Notes under the pieces: generated by a model
The model's database searches: none
What the model was told of the DNA's origin: nothing
Seen by the model: the letters and a program-made list of their open reading frames with translations, nothing else
Translations under genes and position numbers: made by a program
In this document: one piece after another, positions 35,882 through 49,303 of the stretch
Numbering within the stretch: the stretch's first letter is position 1
How the letters are laid out: each line of letters begins with the position of its first letter
Source of the DNA: Paramecium tetraurelia
Taxonomy: Eukaryota; Ciliophora; Oligohymenophorea; Peniculida; Parameciidae
Assembly: GCF_000165425.1 (NCBI RefSeq)
Contig: NW_001799033.1
Coordinates: 128,611-192,610 of the forward strand
Length of the DNA: 64,000 nt
Direction of reading: 5' to 3'

Positions 35882-36554
35882 ATGTTCAAGAACTCATTCT
35901 AAAGTGGATTTCTTTCAATATTATATTCAATAGGATCAAAGCCATTGTAAATTTGGGATAAGCAAAGTAATTTATGATTGGATTATTTAAGTCAAGAATG
36001 GACATATTAAACGTATCACAGATCAAGACATTTAATCATCAGTACTTGAAATAATGGGTACCAATGTGAGTACTAATTTCATAACTGCTCCTGCCGATCC
36101 CAAAGAAACATTGGGAATTAAATTGCCATTCTTAGTCATGATCATTAAGAATGTAATTTATTGGTATTATGATTAGCTTAAAAAATACTTCACATTTGAG
36201 GTGTAGGTATTGGATGATAAGAATGTCAGAAGGAGATTTAGAGCATCGAATTATTAAGTAATTAGTATAAAGAATGTAGTCAACTACGAGAGTGAAACCT
36301 TTCATCTGTACAATGCCTATGAGATTGGATGAGGGATGGAATCAAATCTAATTCAACTTGTCTGATTTCACCAGAAGAGCATATGGTACAAACTATATAG
36401 AAACACTCCGGTATCCATATCAATCTCATTTTCTAGAGTTCAAATTCATGCCAATTGCAGAATCAGAAGAATCTATTTTAGTGATCGTCTTTACAGTGAA
36501 GAAGAGTTACCCCCTGAATTCAAGTTATTCTTACCCATCTAAAAACAAGGATGA
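35882..36554 (+). CDS. BUG22: BUG22/CFAP20 ciliary and basal body protein (191 aa)
   Basis: Four introns (25, 24, 22 and 26 nt) leave exactly 192 codons. The protein reads [20 protein letters not shown], then [92 protein letters not shown] and [20 protein letters not shown]. It is nearly identical in layout and length to human CFAP20 (193 aa). BUG22 binds the inner junction of axonemal doublets and shapes ciliary beat; it has been studied in Paramecium. A second gene copy may exist elsewhere, since P. tetraurelia has kept many whole-genome duplicates. Confidence 0.97.
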
Positions 36555-36592
36555 TCAATATTATATATATATATATTCATTGATCTATGAAA

Positions 36593-37546
36593 TCAACTCA
36601 ATTTTGATATTAATTCATCTAATCTTGGTTTCCATTTTTCATCGTTTTCCACTTGTTTTTGTAAGATTTCTAAGAGTGGTTTGATATATTGCTCTTCTTC
36701 CTTCAAAATAGTCAATCTAACATCAATATCTAAAATATACCCATCCTTATGTTCAATTACTTTGGCTAATTCGACAATAGCTTATTGTTTGTTTGTCAAA
36801 TAAACATGAGTAAATAAAACACTTAATGAAGAATAGATGTCATTTTCATTTCCATTTTCTTGTGCAAATTAAGTCATAAAACCACTAATCATAATAAGAA
36901 TAATAGTTATACACTTTTCTAACTTTATTTCCAGACAAAAACTATCTTGCAATCCTATATAAATCTTTAGGTTATAATTTTATTTTCTTCTACAAAGCCA
37001 CTCTATAAACCTCGTATGATATTTTGGGATCATCCTTAATCAAACTTGATAGATTAGCACTATCAATTCTCAAAAATGGACATGTTTTCAAAATTTTGAA
37101 TAATTCAATCAACCCTTCATCATCAAGCTTTTTGGCCAAAGTCATTATCACAGAAGGATGAGGGAAATATCTTATTGCTGAATGAAATTTCAAAGCATCC
37201 ATAACATATTTTGTTTAATCGAAGTCAATACATTTAAGCATAAACTTATCTTTAATACCACAATGCACTTAATTATTATGTCCTAATATATTATTAAATC
37301 CCTAATCAATTTAAGTACTTAAAATACTTCTATTGCCTCCTTGATGTTATCCTTTTCAACCATGTTAACGAAATGCCCCACATCACTTGTCTCGAACTTG
37401 TATCTCCCATTTTTATTTGTTGGAGTATTCAGTAACAAATTATTATAGAAATCAATTGCAGTGAATGCCTTGGCTTTGCTATTAACAGATTGCACTCTTG
37501 TAGCAAAATACTAGACTTTGAATGCCAATTTTATTAATTTACTCAT
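36593..37546 (-). CDS. Helical protein with likely mitochondrial presequence (299 aa)
   Basis: ATG 37546 and introns of 26 and 28 nt give exactly 300 codons. The N-terminus (MSKLIKLAFKVQYFATRVQS) is a basic amphipathic helix without acidic residues, as in mitochondrial targeting peptides. The rest is helical, with repeat-like pairs (HPSVIMTLAKKLDDEGLIEL, YEVYRVALQKKIKLQPKDLY, QAIVELAKVIEHKDGYILD) suggesting a helical-hairpin fold of PPR/FAST/TPR type, though no diagnostic motif is seen. The function is unknown. It converges on BUG22 with 38 nt between stops. Confidence 0.65.
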
Positions 37547-38473
37547 AATTATGATTATTAATTTAATTTACAGCTTTAAATATAAAATATATTCAAAGAA
37601 TAGTAATATATTATGATTATCAATGTTTTATCTGTGCCAATCTAAAATGAATAATTTCTGTCTGTTAAATTGTATTTACAATTTTAGTATTTTGTTTAAA
37701 TCATTGTTAATAATCTGCTTATTATTGTAAGTTTGAAATTAAGATATGAAATGATATGATTTAAATATATGGTTTAATTCTACAAAATTGAAGCTTTCAA
37801 GTAAACAAGAATTAATAAATTTAACAGAGATATTTATCTTTTATAAATATAAGAGAAAAGCTGTTCTGTATAAGGCTTATACTTACAAAATCTATGGCTT
37901 GATAACTATATTTATTTGATTTTTCTACAATATTATATTTCTAAAAAAAAAATCTAATGAAATTTTGGAGATTTATTAAGCAATATCTATCATCTAATGA
38001 GATGAATGATAATATAAGAAATTAAAATTATTAGATTTATTAAAATTGTGTATTTTTAGAAAATATATCTTTATATTGACCTTTAGAAATGCTCAAACTA
38101 AATAGTGATTATTCATTTAGTATATTAAACAAGTTTTGTATTTCTAAATCTACGATAATTAACTATATTCTATTAAAAAAAATTTAGATATGAAAGTATA
38201 ATAAAAGAATTATATAAATTACTTATTAGTTTACATTTATAAAAATAAAAAAGGATTATACGTAAATTCATTCATCTAAAATTGGCTTAAAATAAAGTAC
38301 TTTTGTTTTCATACAGTTACCATTTTAATTTCACATTGTTATGATCTTAAGAATGTTTAATAAATGTCATCTCAACGAATTTTTGCACTTTTTAATGATT
38401 ATAAATGATAGGTTGAATATCTATAATATTTTGAGATACAAATTTTAAGTTAATTATTAATTAAATTTAATTT
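37547..38473. other. AT-rich intergenic region between divergent genes
   Basis: About 0.93 kb, extremely AT-rich, with no frame of coding character and no recognisable RNA gene. It lies between two divergent genes, both probably for mitochondrial proteins, so it may hold both promoters; I can name no motif. Confidence 0.6.
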
Positions 38474-39002
38474 ATGGGAAGCAAAGCTGAGAACTAAATT
38501 GAACAATATTCTGGATAAGACTTCGGAGATAAGATAAGTTTTACAGTAGGTGTGAGTTACATGCTTGGTAATAGAATATACCCTATTTTAGCTTCATCTA
38601 TTGGATTGGTCAAGGGAGCAATTGAAGGTTTCCCAAGATCACTTAATATGCCAAAGAAGTTGATCTTAAACAATTTCTTTAATGCAGTAGGAAAGCGAAC
38701 ATCATCATATGGGTAGGCAGCAGCTAGTGCAAGCATGCTATATTATTTTGTTGGGGCAGGAATGAATTTATTATTTGAAGATGAATTGGCAGATATAAAT
38801 TAATTGAAAAAGAATATGTTGTGTGGTGCAATTTCAGGAGCAGTATACAAATCAACTCTGGGTAATTCCTTCTGAATAATTTTAAGGATTTGTTCCTTTT
38901 ATTGTTGGCGGTATTGTTGGAGGAGGTTTGATTGGAAGTGTAACTTTATTGGTTGAAAATCTCAATAGAAAAGGAGTAGTAGCTTTTGAAATGAAGTTTT
39001 GA
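38474..39002 (+). CDS. TIM23: Tim17/Tim22/Tim23-family translocase, Tim23-like (167 aa)
   Basis: ATG 38474 and one 25-nt intron give 168 codons. After a short polar N-terminus there are four Gly-rich hydrophobic segments: FTVGVSYMLGNRIYPILAS, a conserved loop (FPRSLNMPKKLILNNFFNAV), KRTSSYGQAAASASMLYYFV, CGAISGAVYKSTLGFVPFIV and GGIVGGGLIGSVTLLVENL. The GxxxG-rich helices, the R-x5-G element after helix 2 and the GAxxGAxYKS motif fit the Tim23 channel subunit of the inner mitochondrial membrane presequence translocase. The intermembrane-space N-terminal extension of fungal Tim23 is short here. Tim17 or Tim22 cannot be fully excluded. Confidence 0.8.
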
Positions 39003-39353
39003 GAATGGGTTTTTTATTTCTTTTAACTAATTTAATAACTAATTGATATATTCTATCAGAATTGTTTTTTTATTTTATGTGTTCAATTGATATCTGTATT
39101 AAATAGTTGGTCTGTCAATTAATACAGAAATTGAATCTATATCTTTGACTAGTCGATTTATTATTCTTTTATAATTTTCAATAGTAGATATTTTTATCAT
39201 TAATGTCATCTTTTAGGATATTAATAATAAAGAGAAACTAAATTTATAATGATATATGTATGAAATTCTGAAATCAAAAACTAAGCTTAATAAACAATGG
39301 AATGATAAATAGTTAAACTGAATATTTTTTTGAATGATAAAAACTTAATAATA
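39003..39353. other. Short AT-rich spacer
   Basis: Spacer of about 350 nt between the convergent ends of the Tim23-like and CDPK genes. No coding frame or structure was noted. Confidence 0.6.
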
Positions 39354-41038
39354 TCATAGCTATGATTTGAATTCTTCGAAAGAGATCTAATCATCGTGAT
39401 TCTTATCAAAGACATGGAAAACACTGGCAGCCTCATTTCTACTTATTTTACCGTCTATAGCCTATTTACAATTAGATTATATTATGTACTTTTAATAATT
39501 AGAAAAATTCTTCTTAATCAATAGCTCCATCACCAGACTTATCAAAACGTTGAAATATTTTACTGATATCTAAATTATTAATCCTTATAGTATTTTGTAG
39601 TTGTTTTAACACTCCAGATGCTCTTTAGGTAATTCCATCTTTTTAAGTTTGACCTGTGCCTTTACTGAGTACATACTGAAATTCAGGGAAACTGACAGCA
39701 CCATTGTTATCTCGGTCAAATTTTGTAAACATCAATTGAATTTCATAATCTTTAATTCCAGGCACAATAACTTTGATTAAATTGTAAAACTCTTAATAGT
39801 CTAGATCTCCTTAATGGTTCTTATCATATTTATTGAATATTTAAGTAATATTCATGTTATTAGCCTTGATTACAGCCTAAATATCTTTAATAATATGTCC
39901 TGCTCTATCATTGAGATCAGAGAAATCAAATTCTGTGAATAGTTTTTAAAACTCAATGTAATTAACGATTTGATCCTTACCACAGATCCTTGTGAACAAT
40001 GTTTAAATTTCATATTGAGTAGTATTTGGATCAACGGCCAAAATGAGTTCTTTAAATTCCTTAGCATCTAAAATATTATTCTTGTCTTTATCGAATCTTT
40101 GAAAAATGAAATGTGGATCAATGTTATTTTCAGTAACAACCTCCTGCATCTTCCTTAAGATCTTGATACATTATTAGGGCAATTCATAATTTTGTTTCTA
40201 CTACATTTGTCCAGATTATTTCATAGTAAAAATTGGATGAGTGAAAATTTCGTTCCATCCAATTCTATTGGCCTCCTCAATCATCAAGCACTTTTTAATA
40301 AAATCCTTAGAATTTTCACTGATGGGTCTTTCATAAGGAAATCTTAAAGGCTAAGTCTTGATACTCCTAAGAAGACTGTTCATGTCTCTGCAAGACCAGG
40401 CAGTTTTACCAAAAAGTATTTCGTAATACATCATCCCAATAGACCAGATGTCACTTTTGGCAGAGTATTGGTGTTTATTTAAAATCTGAGGAGACATATA
40501 TATAGGAGTGCCAACACATTCCCTGAGCAGTTATCTCCCTGTTATATCAACTTTAGTAGCGAAACCAAAATCAGCCACTTTATATACATTACTTTTGACT
40601 AAACAATTTTCAGGTTTTATATCCCGATGAATGTAGTTATGAGACACCAAATCCTTGAATCCATTCATCAATTATGCAAGTACTTCTATAGCCTATTACT
40701 CCTATATGTGACCCTTTTTGTGCATCACAGATCTGAGATCTGAATCACATAATTCTATGGCCATATATGTCTGTTATTTATTGCCAAATACATCAAGCAT
40801 TCTAACCACATTAGGTGAAGTCAAGGTTTACATTACTTTAATTTCGTTCTTTAGTGAGTCAATCATAAACTAATCTTAGAATAACTTCATATCCAAAACT
40901 GAAAATGAATGAGAATCAAATACTTTTTAAAGCTACAATTTCCCCTGTTTTTATATTCTTAGCCTTGTATACACTACCAAAACTGCCTGCTCCTAGAAAT
41001 CCCTTCTTGTCATATTAATAGTTCTCTATGGTTTACAT
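39354..41038 (-). CDS. Calcium-dependent protein kinase (CDPK) with EF-hands
   Basis: ATG 41038 (MQTIENYQYDKKGFLGAGSF) and a 25-nt intron after IVALK lead into a complete kinase domain: GAGSFGSVYKA, EIKVMQTLTSPNVV, catalytic loop YIHRDIKPENCLVK, VADFGFATK, and activation segment ECVGTPIYMSPQ. The C-terminal half holds at least five EF-hand loops: FDKDKNNILDAKEF, YDKNHQGDLDYQEF, FDRDNNGAVSFPEF, FDKSGDGAIDQEEF and FDKNHDDQISFEEF. CDPKs couple Ca2+ signals to phosphorylation in ciliates, apicomplexans and plants; in Paramecium they are linked to ciliary and secretory control. There is no N-terminal extension or myristoylation Gly. The number of loops exceeds the usual four. Confidence 0.92.
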
Positions 41039-41163
41039 TATTAATTGAATATATCAAATTTTATTTTAATGAATTTAATATCAAGATTGAGATATAAGCT
41101 ACATTATGTTATTTGTTGGATATAGTTTTTATTAAATAATTTTTTATTAGATATTCCTTAAAC

Positions 41164-42272
41164 TCAATTATTGATTTCCTCATTCTTTTTATACAGAGTC
41201 TGTCTAGCCTCTAAATTGAATCTATGTAATCCGCTCTTTCCTGTATCATAATTTTCAGCCAATTGCTCAGCTTCTTACTCCACAATTTGACGATGAAGAT
41301 ATTTGAAGGACAAACCCTAGAATTTATTGAATATACTTAACTTTCTCTTTCATTTCCTTTTATGCTCTTCTCTTTAACATCAATTTCTATTGTTGTCTAC
41401 CTTTAGAAGTCAGGAACAATTAGAATCTTCTAATTTTAGCATAATCAGCTTTTTCCCTAACCAATTAATCTTTCATTAAATAGGAGATAACACTAGGAGT
41501 TTTACCTTAGACAAAATCTTTGAACATCTAAAAACGCTATAAAATAGAAATTAAACCTCTTTAGTAGGCCTTTCTTCTAAGATGACTTTGATTTGACTGG
41601 TCTCTCTAAAAGCTGGATTGATTCTAGCTTTGGCATGAAATCTTGCCTTTCTGAATTTCTTATATCTGCCAACTTAAATTGATTGGACATAGAGTCTTTC
41701 TGGATCATACCCTCTTTAAACAGCATGAGATCTAACCATTACCAAGGTTTTGGCTAGGAATTAAGCTGCCTTTCTTCCTGAATCAGCAATTGCCTCTTGA
41801 GCCTAATAAAGATGCATATTAATTAAAGGTCTGCAAATAGGAATTAATCTTCTTAAAGAAGCAGGCACTTTTCTATTTAAATGAATTGTTATAAACAATA
41901 CCTTCTTACTCCACTAATTAAAACTTTCTCTTGTTTTGGGACTTTCTTAACAATAAAAGGAGTGACATTATCAGTCTCTGTTTTTGTTTCAGTTGTTGTT
42001 ACTTCAGCATTCTTAACTTTGACTTTAATGAAATTATTGGGATTGCTATCATTTTGTTTCAAATTGTAAATGTATTGCTTAAAATTTTTGGCATCCTCTT
42101 CTAATTAGATTTATCTCAATCTTTCTGCTTAGAAAGGATCTTCAATTTCCAATCTGATTTGCTCCCTGGTCTTTTTCTCTGGATTGATTGTTTTGATAAT
42201 TGAGCCAGCTCTTGTACGCAATCCAAATTGAGCTTGGCAAATGTGATTCAAACGAAAAGCAATTTATTTCAT
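41164..42272 (-). CDS. MRPL22: Mitochondrial large-subunit ribosomal protein uL22m (341 aa)
   Basis: ATG 42272 with introns of 29, 29 and 25 nt gives exactly 342 codons. The N-terminus MKQIAFRLNHICQAQFGLRT fits a mitochondrial presequence. The core has the uL22 helix (RPLINMHLYQAQEAIADSGR, KAAQFLAKTLVMVRSHAVQ) and the long beta-hairpin QVGRYKKFRKARFHAKARIN followed by SQIKVILEERP. A lineage-specific C-terminal helical extension of about 110 residues ends FNLEARQTLYKKNEEINN. uL22 lines the peptide exit tunnel. The extensions at both ends are common in ciliate mitoribosomes. The gene lies 23 nt from the CPOX stop on the same strand. Confidence 0.8.
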
Positions 42273-42295
42273 AAATTAATTTACTCTTATATATC

Positions 42296-43402
<1,107 letters not shown>

Positions 43403-43526
43403 TCGGAAAATATAAAATTAAATCAAAAATATTTTTAGGATATTATCAATTTATATACTTAGTTAAACACACCCCGTTGATAAATTTGGCAATATATTTT
43501 TATTTTTTATATCAATTATTTTATAA

Positions 43527-44094
43527 ATGAAGAATGTAGAGTTCTTTAGTAGTGATTAAAACTAAATAAAAAGATACAGGTATGTTACTAAATTCTTTAA
43601 TACTGAATAGAAACAATAAGTCAATATGAAATAGACCTAATTATAAATGAATTAGAAAGTTAATAAAAATTAGAATAAAATAAACTTGAATTTAAAAGAA
43701 TAAGATAAAGAAATGATACATTATTATAAGTTTATTGAAGCGGAGGAATAAATAATGTAGTTGCCATATTCCAATAAGAATTAAGATATAAAAATAGAAT
43801 AGAGAATTAAGATTGCACATTTCATATTTCTAATTTTAGAATGAAGTAAAAGACGATGAATCGAAAGTGAAGGAATAATCCTCTATTTATTTGTAATCTA
43901 ATTCAAATAAATATGACAATCAAAAAAAACTCAGTTTTTAAAATAAATGAGACAATATGATTAAGGAAATGAAGGGAATAGCAAAATCCAATATAGAAAA
44001 GAGCCCAATCATATAGAGTGAACCAAAAGTTACTCCAAATTAAGTAATTGAGCATTTTATTGAGCAAATGAAGTGTATTATATAAATAATTTGA
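43527..44094 (+). CDS. Hypothetical Asn/Lys/Gln-rich protein (3' end uncertain)
   Basis: The frame from ATG 43527 reads MKNVEFFSSDQNQIKRYRY, then helical Gln/Asn/Lys-rich sequence (NLNLKEQDKEMIHYYKFIEA). An intron of 22 nt near 43753 keeps the frame open. An in-frame TGA near 43945 either ends the gene or lies in another intron, after which GIAKSNIEKSPIIQSEP continues to TGA 44092-44094. No family is recognised. The composition and the high use of TAA/TAG as Gln suggest real coding sequence. Confidence 0.4.
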
Positions 44095-44125
44095 TGAATT
44101 AAATTATAAATATTTTTTTAAAGAA

Positions 44126-45327
44126 ATGAACGATGGCGAGTAATAACCTGAAAAAGGTCCTCAAACTGAATAACCTCAGTTAGGAAATACAAACTAAATG
44201 TAATAAGAGAATCAGAATCAAATCTACACGTTCAAAGCACCTTGGCTAATCTATGCCATGGGATTTCAATCAAAACCAACTCCACAATCTCGTATTGCAA
44301 TTGGTAGCATGATTGAAGATATTCAGAACGAAGTTAGCTTTTATTATTGAAAATAGGTTTACATCTTACAATTAGACAAAGAATAAGAATCCTTTTTCAA
44401 GAAGGCTAAATTCAGTCATAGGTATGCTCCCACAAAAGTATTATGGATTCCTGATGTTGAAGGCAAGTATCCAGATCTCCTAGCAACAAGCGGAGAAAAT
44501 CTGAAGGTTTGGGAGTATGATGACTAAAATGCACAAGTGAAGATTAAATGGGACTTAAAGAATGTATCATAATTAATTATCAACCATAATTTTAGACTAG
44601 TGATTTCAATGCTCCCTTGACTTCCTTTGATTGGAGTTGCAAATAACAGAATTACATTGGAACTGCCTCAATTGATACTACTTGCACTTTATGGGAAATT
44701 GAAAAATAGACTGTCTTCACCTAGTTGATAGCACACGATAAAGAAGTCTATGACATCTGTTTCAGTGTGGATCATCAGATCTTTGCTTCTGTGGGAGCAG
44801 ATGGCAGTTGTAGACAATTCGACTTGAGGTTCTGATCTCATAATATTTCAATAGAGCTTTAGATCATTCTACAGTTTTGTTTGAGACTGAAAATAACAAT
44901 CCCATCGTCAGATTGGCATGGAATAAAATGGACACCAACTATCTAGCAATTATCGAGATGGATGTAAATTATGTGACCCTATTGGATACGAGGTATTTAT
45001 TTAATCTTTATTCAGACAACCACTTCTACCATTGGCAAAATTAAAAAATCATAAAGACTATGTAAATGCCATAGCCTGGGCACCTGAATCAACAACTCAT
45101 CTTTGTAGTGTTTCTGATGATTCTTCTGCTTTGATTTGGGACTTCTCAGAATTATAAAATAAATAGAATGACCTTAATTCTATTGGTAATTTTATATTGA
45201 TAATCTTGTAGATCCCTTATTAGAATACAAAGCAGAAAACGAAATAAGCAATTTGTCGTGGTCCTTAACTAAGGTGGATTAAGTGAGCATTTGTTATAAT
45301 AAATCGTGTTAAATTTTAAATGTTTGA
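44126..45327 (+). CDS. DCAF7: DCAF7/WDR68 (AN11-type) WD40 protein (356 aa)
   Basis: ATG 44126 and five introns (24, 32, 26, 23 and 26 nt) leave exactly 357 codons. After a Gln/Glu-rich leader come WD blades: [124 protein letters not shown] and [20 protein letters not shown]. The [13 protein letters not shown] and SVGADGS signatures are specific for the WDR68 family. It scaffolds DYRK kinases and acts as a CUL4-DDB1 receptor in animals. Length is normal. Confidence 0.95.
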
Positions 45328-45985
45328 TATTAACCTAATATAATTTATATCTTAATTATGCAATATTAGTTATAAAGATTGCCAAATATAACTAACAACA
45401 ATAACTAAAATTTTGAATGAATCTTAAAAAATATTGCCTAAAATCAAAAACAAATAATAACTATAGTTTTTATAATGATTAAATAATCTATAAAATTATT
45501 TGTCTTTCAGGGAATTTAAAATCCTTAGTAAGATAAAATAATCAATAATTTTTAAAGAAAAAATAAAGTTTAGAATCTTCAGAATCAATTTTAGTTAAGC
45601 CAAAAATTACTTAATTTAGAATTATTATAAGTGCTATGTAATAAGAAAATAATTTCTTATATGGTCCAATGTTTTAATGAAGAGAATATTTCTTTCCTTC
45701 CACCTATTAATATTGATATTGTTTTCCTATATAAGAATTAAAAATAATATATAATTTTCTTAGATTTATTTCATCTTAATTTACTTTTATGTAACCTAAG
45801 GATAAAAAGATTATTTATATTTTAGTGAGTTGATTTCGACTTACTTTTTTTATTTTTATTTTTTTAGTTCAAGTGCAATTTCATCCCTTAAATTGTTGTA
45901 TTTAATCTGTGATTAAATATAAATTTAGTTTTTATATATAATAGTACAGTTATAAAAATAAATTGATAATACAAATTTGATAAGA
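45328..45985. other. AT-rich spacer between convergent genes
   Basis: About 660 nt between the ends of DCAF7 and the downstream kinase gene. No coding frame or RNA-like feature was recognised. Confidence 0.55.
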
Positions 45986-47552
45986 TCACCTTTTTTACTA
46001 AGTGAATTGATGATCTTATTTTTATTATTAAGGTAGAATTCTAAAAACATATAGAAATATGAATTACTGTTTGAATTGCGAATGTTTAATCAATGGAGAT
46101 TAAAAAAAAGAACTTTTAATCTTTGGAGTTCCAATATTTGATAAACTATCTATTGTTTAAATCTTCCCATTTAGCAAGGGAGAATTCATTTAAATTTGGT
46201 TTACGGAGTCTATAACTTTCTGTTGTTTTAATTATTAAGTTTCAACAATTCCTGGTGAACCTGGAGAATTCATTATGGCATTTCTTCTGAATATATCGAA
46301 TTTTATGACTCTAGGAATATTTAATAATTGTTATACTCTTCATTCAATGCATTCATTCTAGAAGCAACTCCTCCCAATTCATTATCTTCATCTATTGAAT
46401 CATTAACTGAATCATCTGCCATATAATTATTCATCTCAGCAAGGAAAGGATGTTTTAAACAATCAGCAGCTGAAATTCTTCTATTTGGATCTTTCTCAAG
46501 CATTCTCCTCATCAGATCCATAGCTGAACTTGGAGCTTATTGCAATTATTTAATTTAAAAGTTAATTACAGCTTCTCTATTTTGTTTAATTACAGTTCCA
46601 TAGCTTTTACCAGAGAATGCTTATTTTCCAGACAACAATATATAGAACACAAGTCCAAGACTGTAAATATCACAAACCTCACTATAATGTGCTTTCTAAT
46701 CTTTCAAATTTATAACTTCTGGGGCAACAAAGCCTGGAGTGCCACATCTACTATATAAATATACAGGTTCGTTGACTTTAGTTGCCAAGCCATAATCGGC
46801 AATAACCACTGAGTCCATTTTCCTAAAATATAGTTAACTTTTACTTTTAATGTTTAAATAGAATGTTCTCCAATTTCAAGTCGCGATGCATAATATCTTT
46901 TTAATGCATATGATGTAACCCTTATAAAACACCTACCATTATTTATTAAATCTAAGAAGTTGAGAGCAAAGTCTTCTCTTTTATCAAGTCATACAAGGAA
47001 CCTCCTTCCAACAACTCAAGTCCCACATATAGCGAATTTTAGGTTTCGTATACCTCGTACATCTACATTATATGTGTATGATTCAGCTATCTCATGATCT
47101 ATAACTCATTTAATATCGCCTTTTTTCCTTGTTCTTCTGCATATGCTACTTACTTAGAAAATACTTTAATTGCCATATTTTTCTCATTCTCAATATTCTA
47201 TGCCATATAAACCTATAAGTATGATTTTTGAGGATAATACTGATGCAAAATTTCCCTTCCCAATTTTCTTATACACTCTAAACATTTGGTGAAATTGCCA
47301 TTGGTTTATCCTGTTGCTCAAATACTCTCTCCATTGCTTAATCAGGTTTTCCTCTCCATAATACCTCTCTTATAGTATTTTGTCATTCCCTATATCCTTT
47401 ATTAAGCATATCCCTTTAATTTAACCCAAAGAATCCTCATTTTCACTTTTTTTTACAACTTTATCCCTTAAAATTTCAAATTTAATCTCAAAATCTAAAG
47501 GAACATATTTCTTTGGTCCTTTTTGATGATCCTACACATCAAATAAACTCAT
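45986..47552 (-). CDS. Ser/Thr protein kinase with N-terminal PH-like domain
   Basis: ATG 47552 opens a region of about 110 residues (MSLFDVQDHQKGPKKYVPLD .. GEENLIKQWREYLSNRINQW) resembling the PH-like module found before kinases in this genus. The kinase domain follows: IGKGNFASVYMAQ, AIKVFSK, LNELQIMRQLNHTHIM, IMHRDLKLENILF, then DYG instead of DFG (VVIADYGLATKV), CGTPGFVAPEVINLK, YSLGLVFYILLSGKQAFSG and RRMLEKDPNRRISAADCLKH. All catalytic residues except the DFG Phe are present, so an active CAMK/ULK-like kinase is expected. The acidic Ser/Pro-rich tail (NSPGSPGIVETQQL) continues after a 26-nt intron; its exact end is less sure. Confidence 0.85.
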
Positions 47553-47939
47553 ATTACTTTCATATATAGAATATAATTATTAAAACCTAAGAGATGGCAA
47601 GTTTTATCGTTCTCTTTTTTAAATTAGGATTGAATCACTAATCTATCTTGTTTCCATTTTAAATCTTAGGACATACTTTAATACAAATTACTCCTCATCT
47701 TATTTAATTAAATATATAATTTTTTAACCAGTTACAATAGTGATTTAAATATCAAAGTCATGTCAAACAATAATAAAACAAAACAAAACTAAACTAATTT
47801 ATTATCGATCAATCTTCTTAACTTCAAGAATATTTTTAATTAAATTCTTATATAGTTATTCTAATATTATATAAATTACAAATGATTATTATTAAATACT
47901 CATGATTTAAATTATTAAATATTAACATTATCAATTAAA

Positions 47940-49303
47940 ATGCAAATGCACATTAGATATTTTTGATCAAAGCCTTTGCATGTTCTTGTGTCTCTCTTTA
48001 AAACTACAGGATTTATTCAGTTTAAATCTTTGCATCAACAATTCCCTTTTTGAACACATCTTTATTATTAGAAATCACTCTATTTAAACAAGAGTTGGTT
48101 TAATATAGAATACAACATCTATACTTTCGGTTTTGATATATCTATTTGCAGAAGCTTATACTTAAAGTTTATAGCTTAATTAAACAAGGCATTTTATTGG
48201 TTAATTGTAATAGAGAAATTATTGTTGATAAAATCACTAATTTTGATTAATTTGATTAAAGAACCTTCATTTTATTTTCATTTCTAATTGAATAATTAAC
48301 TAATCTGTAGGAGTGTAAAGATTTTTCATATCCTTAAATTATAAATTTTAATTAAAATGGAAATAATACAAAAATAACCAACTACGCTGATTTGGATAAT
48401 TCAACTTAAGAATATAATTTATGATTCCATAATTAAATAATCATTTTTACACAGATGTCATGTCTTTTATATTCATCAAATTCTTAGTTTTTTGATTAGT
48501 CACTAAACTATATGGGGAACAAGGGGCAAAATAGATCTCGTTTAGATTCTTATCTTGAATCGATTTTTCATTCTTCCAGAAGTTACAAGTAATAGGCTTA
48601 GACTTTAAAAACTAGGTTTATTAAGACAATTCTATACATTATCCGTGAAATCAGGTTGGTTCATAAAATTTACGAATTTTTCATCAAACATGTATTACAA
48701 ATTTTTATTCTTAACATTTATAATGCTTAATCCAAAATCCAGATTCACATCATGTCCCATCCTTATTAAATCATTAATAGCTTGTGTAAATGTTTTGAGA
48801 ATCGATTCGATTGTTAATTTATCAACATAACACATATTCGAGAGTGTTTATGGATTACAAAATTATGTTGCATGTCCTTGGTTGTATATGCTTCCAACTC
48901 CTCTACTCTTGTTAATTTCATCCTTTTATGAATAACGAGATAGTTATTTCTGTAAGTATGGGTCAACTATAAAACAAGGCCTAATGTTTTGATATAATTT
49001 CGGTAATTATTTTAATTGTGTTGATTGCTTAATGGGAATAGCTTGTGAAGTCGGGCCTATGAATTCAAAACTAAATGTCCCAAAGTTGTGAATGTGCAGA
49101 GAATTGCCTTTGCTGTAACAATCCTATAGCAATTCTTTCAATGAGTTAATAACCAATAGAAATTAATCCTTTGTAGTAAGATCTCTGTAAATTGACAACG
49201 TCCTTTATTACTAGTGATTATGTCTGCCTGGGTATTGGATTGGATGTAAAAGAATCCTAAATTAATAACATTTATACCAATCAACTATTCCAGATATATT
49301 CAT
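47940..49303 (-). pseudogene. CCDC81-like HU-domain gene, probably decayed in its 3' half
   Basis: From ATG 49303 a coherent frame reads MNISGIVDWYKCY .. FLLVINSLKELLQDCYSKG, SLHIHNFGTFSFEF, RPCFIVDPYLQKQLSRYS, then a second HU-type unit LTIESILKTFTQAINDLIRM and HDVNLDFGLSIINVKNKNL. This pair matches the N-terminal HU/IHF-like domains of CCDC81. A 26-nt intron leads on to KPITCNFWKNEKSIQ and a TGA near 48455. Further 3', sequence typical of the family C-terminus is still visible (VISNNKDVFKKGIVDAKIQ and QFQRETQEHAKALIKN, about 47950-48080). To join it, an intron of 46-48 nt and more shifts are needed. Either the gene is decaying or it has long, unusual introns. CCDC81 is a centrosome/cilium protein in animals. 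Confidence 0.55.
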
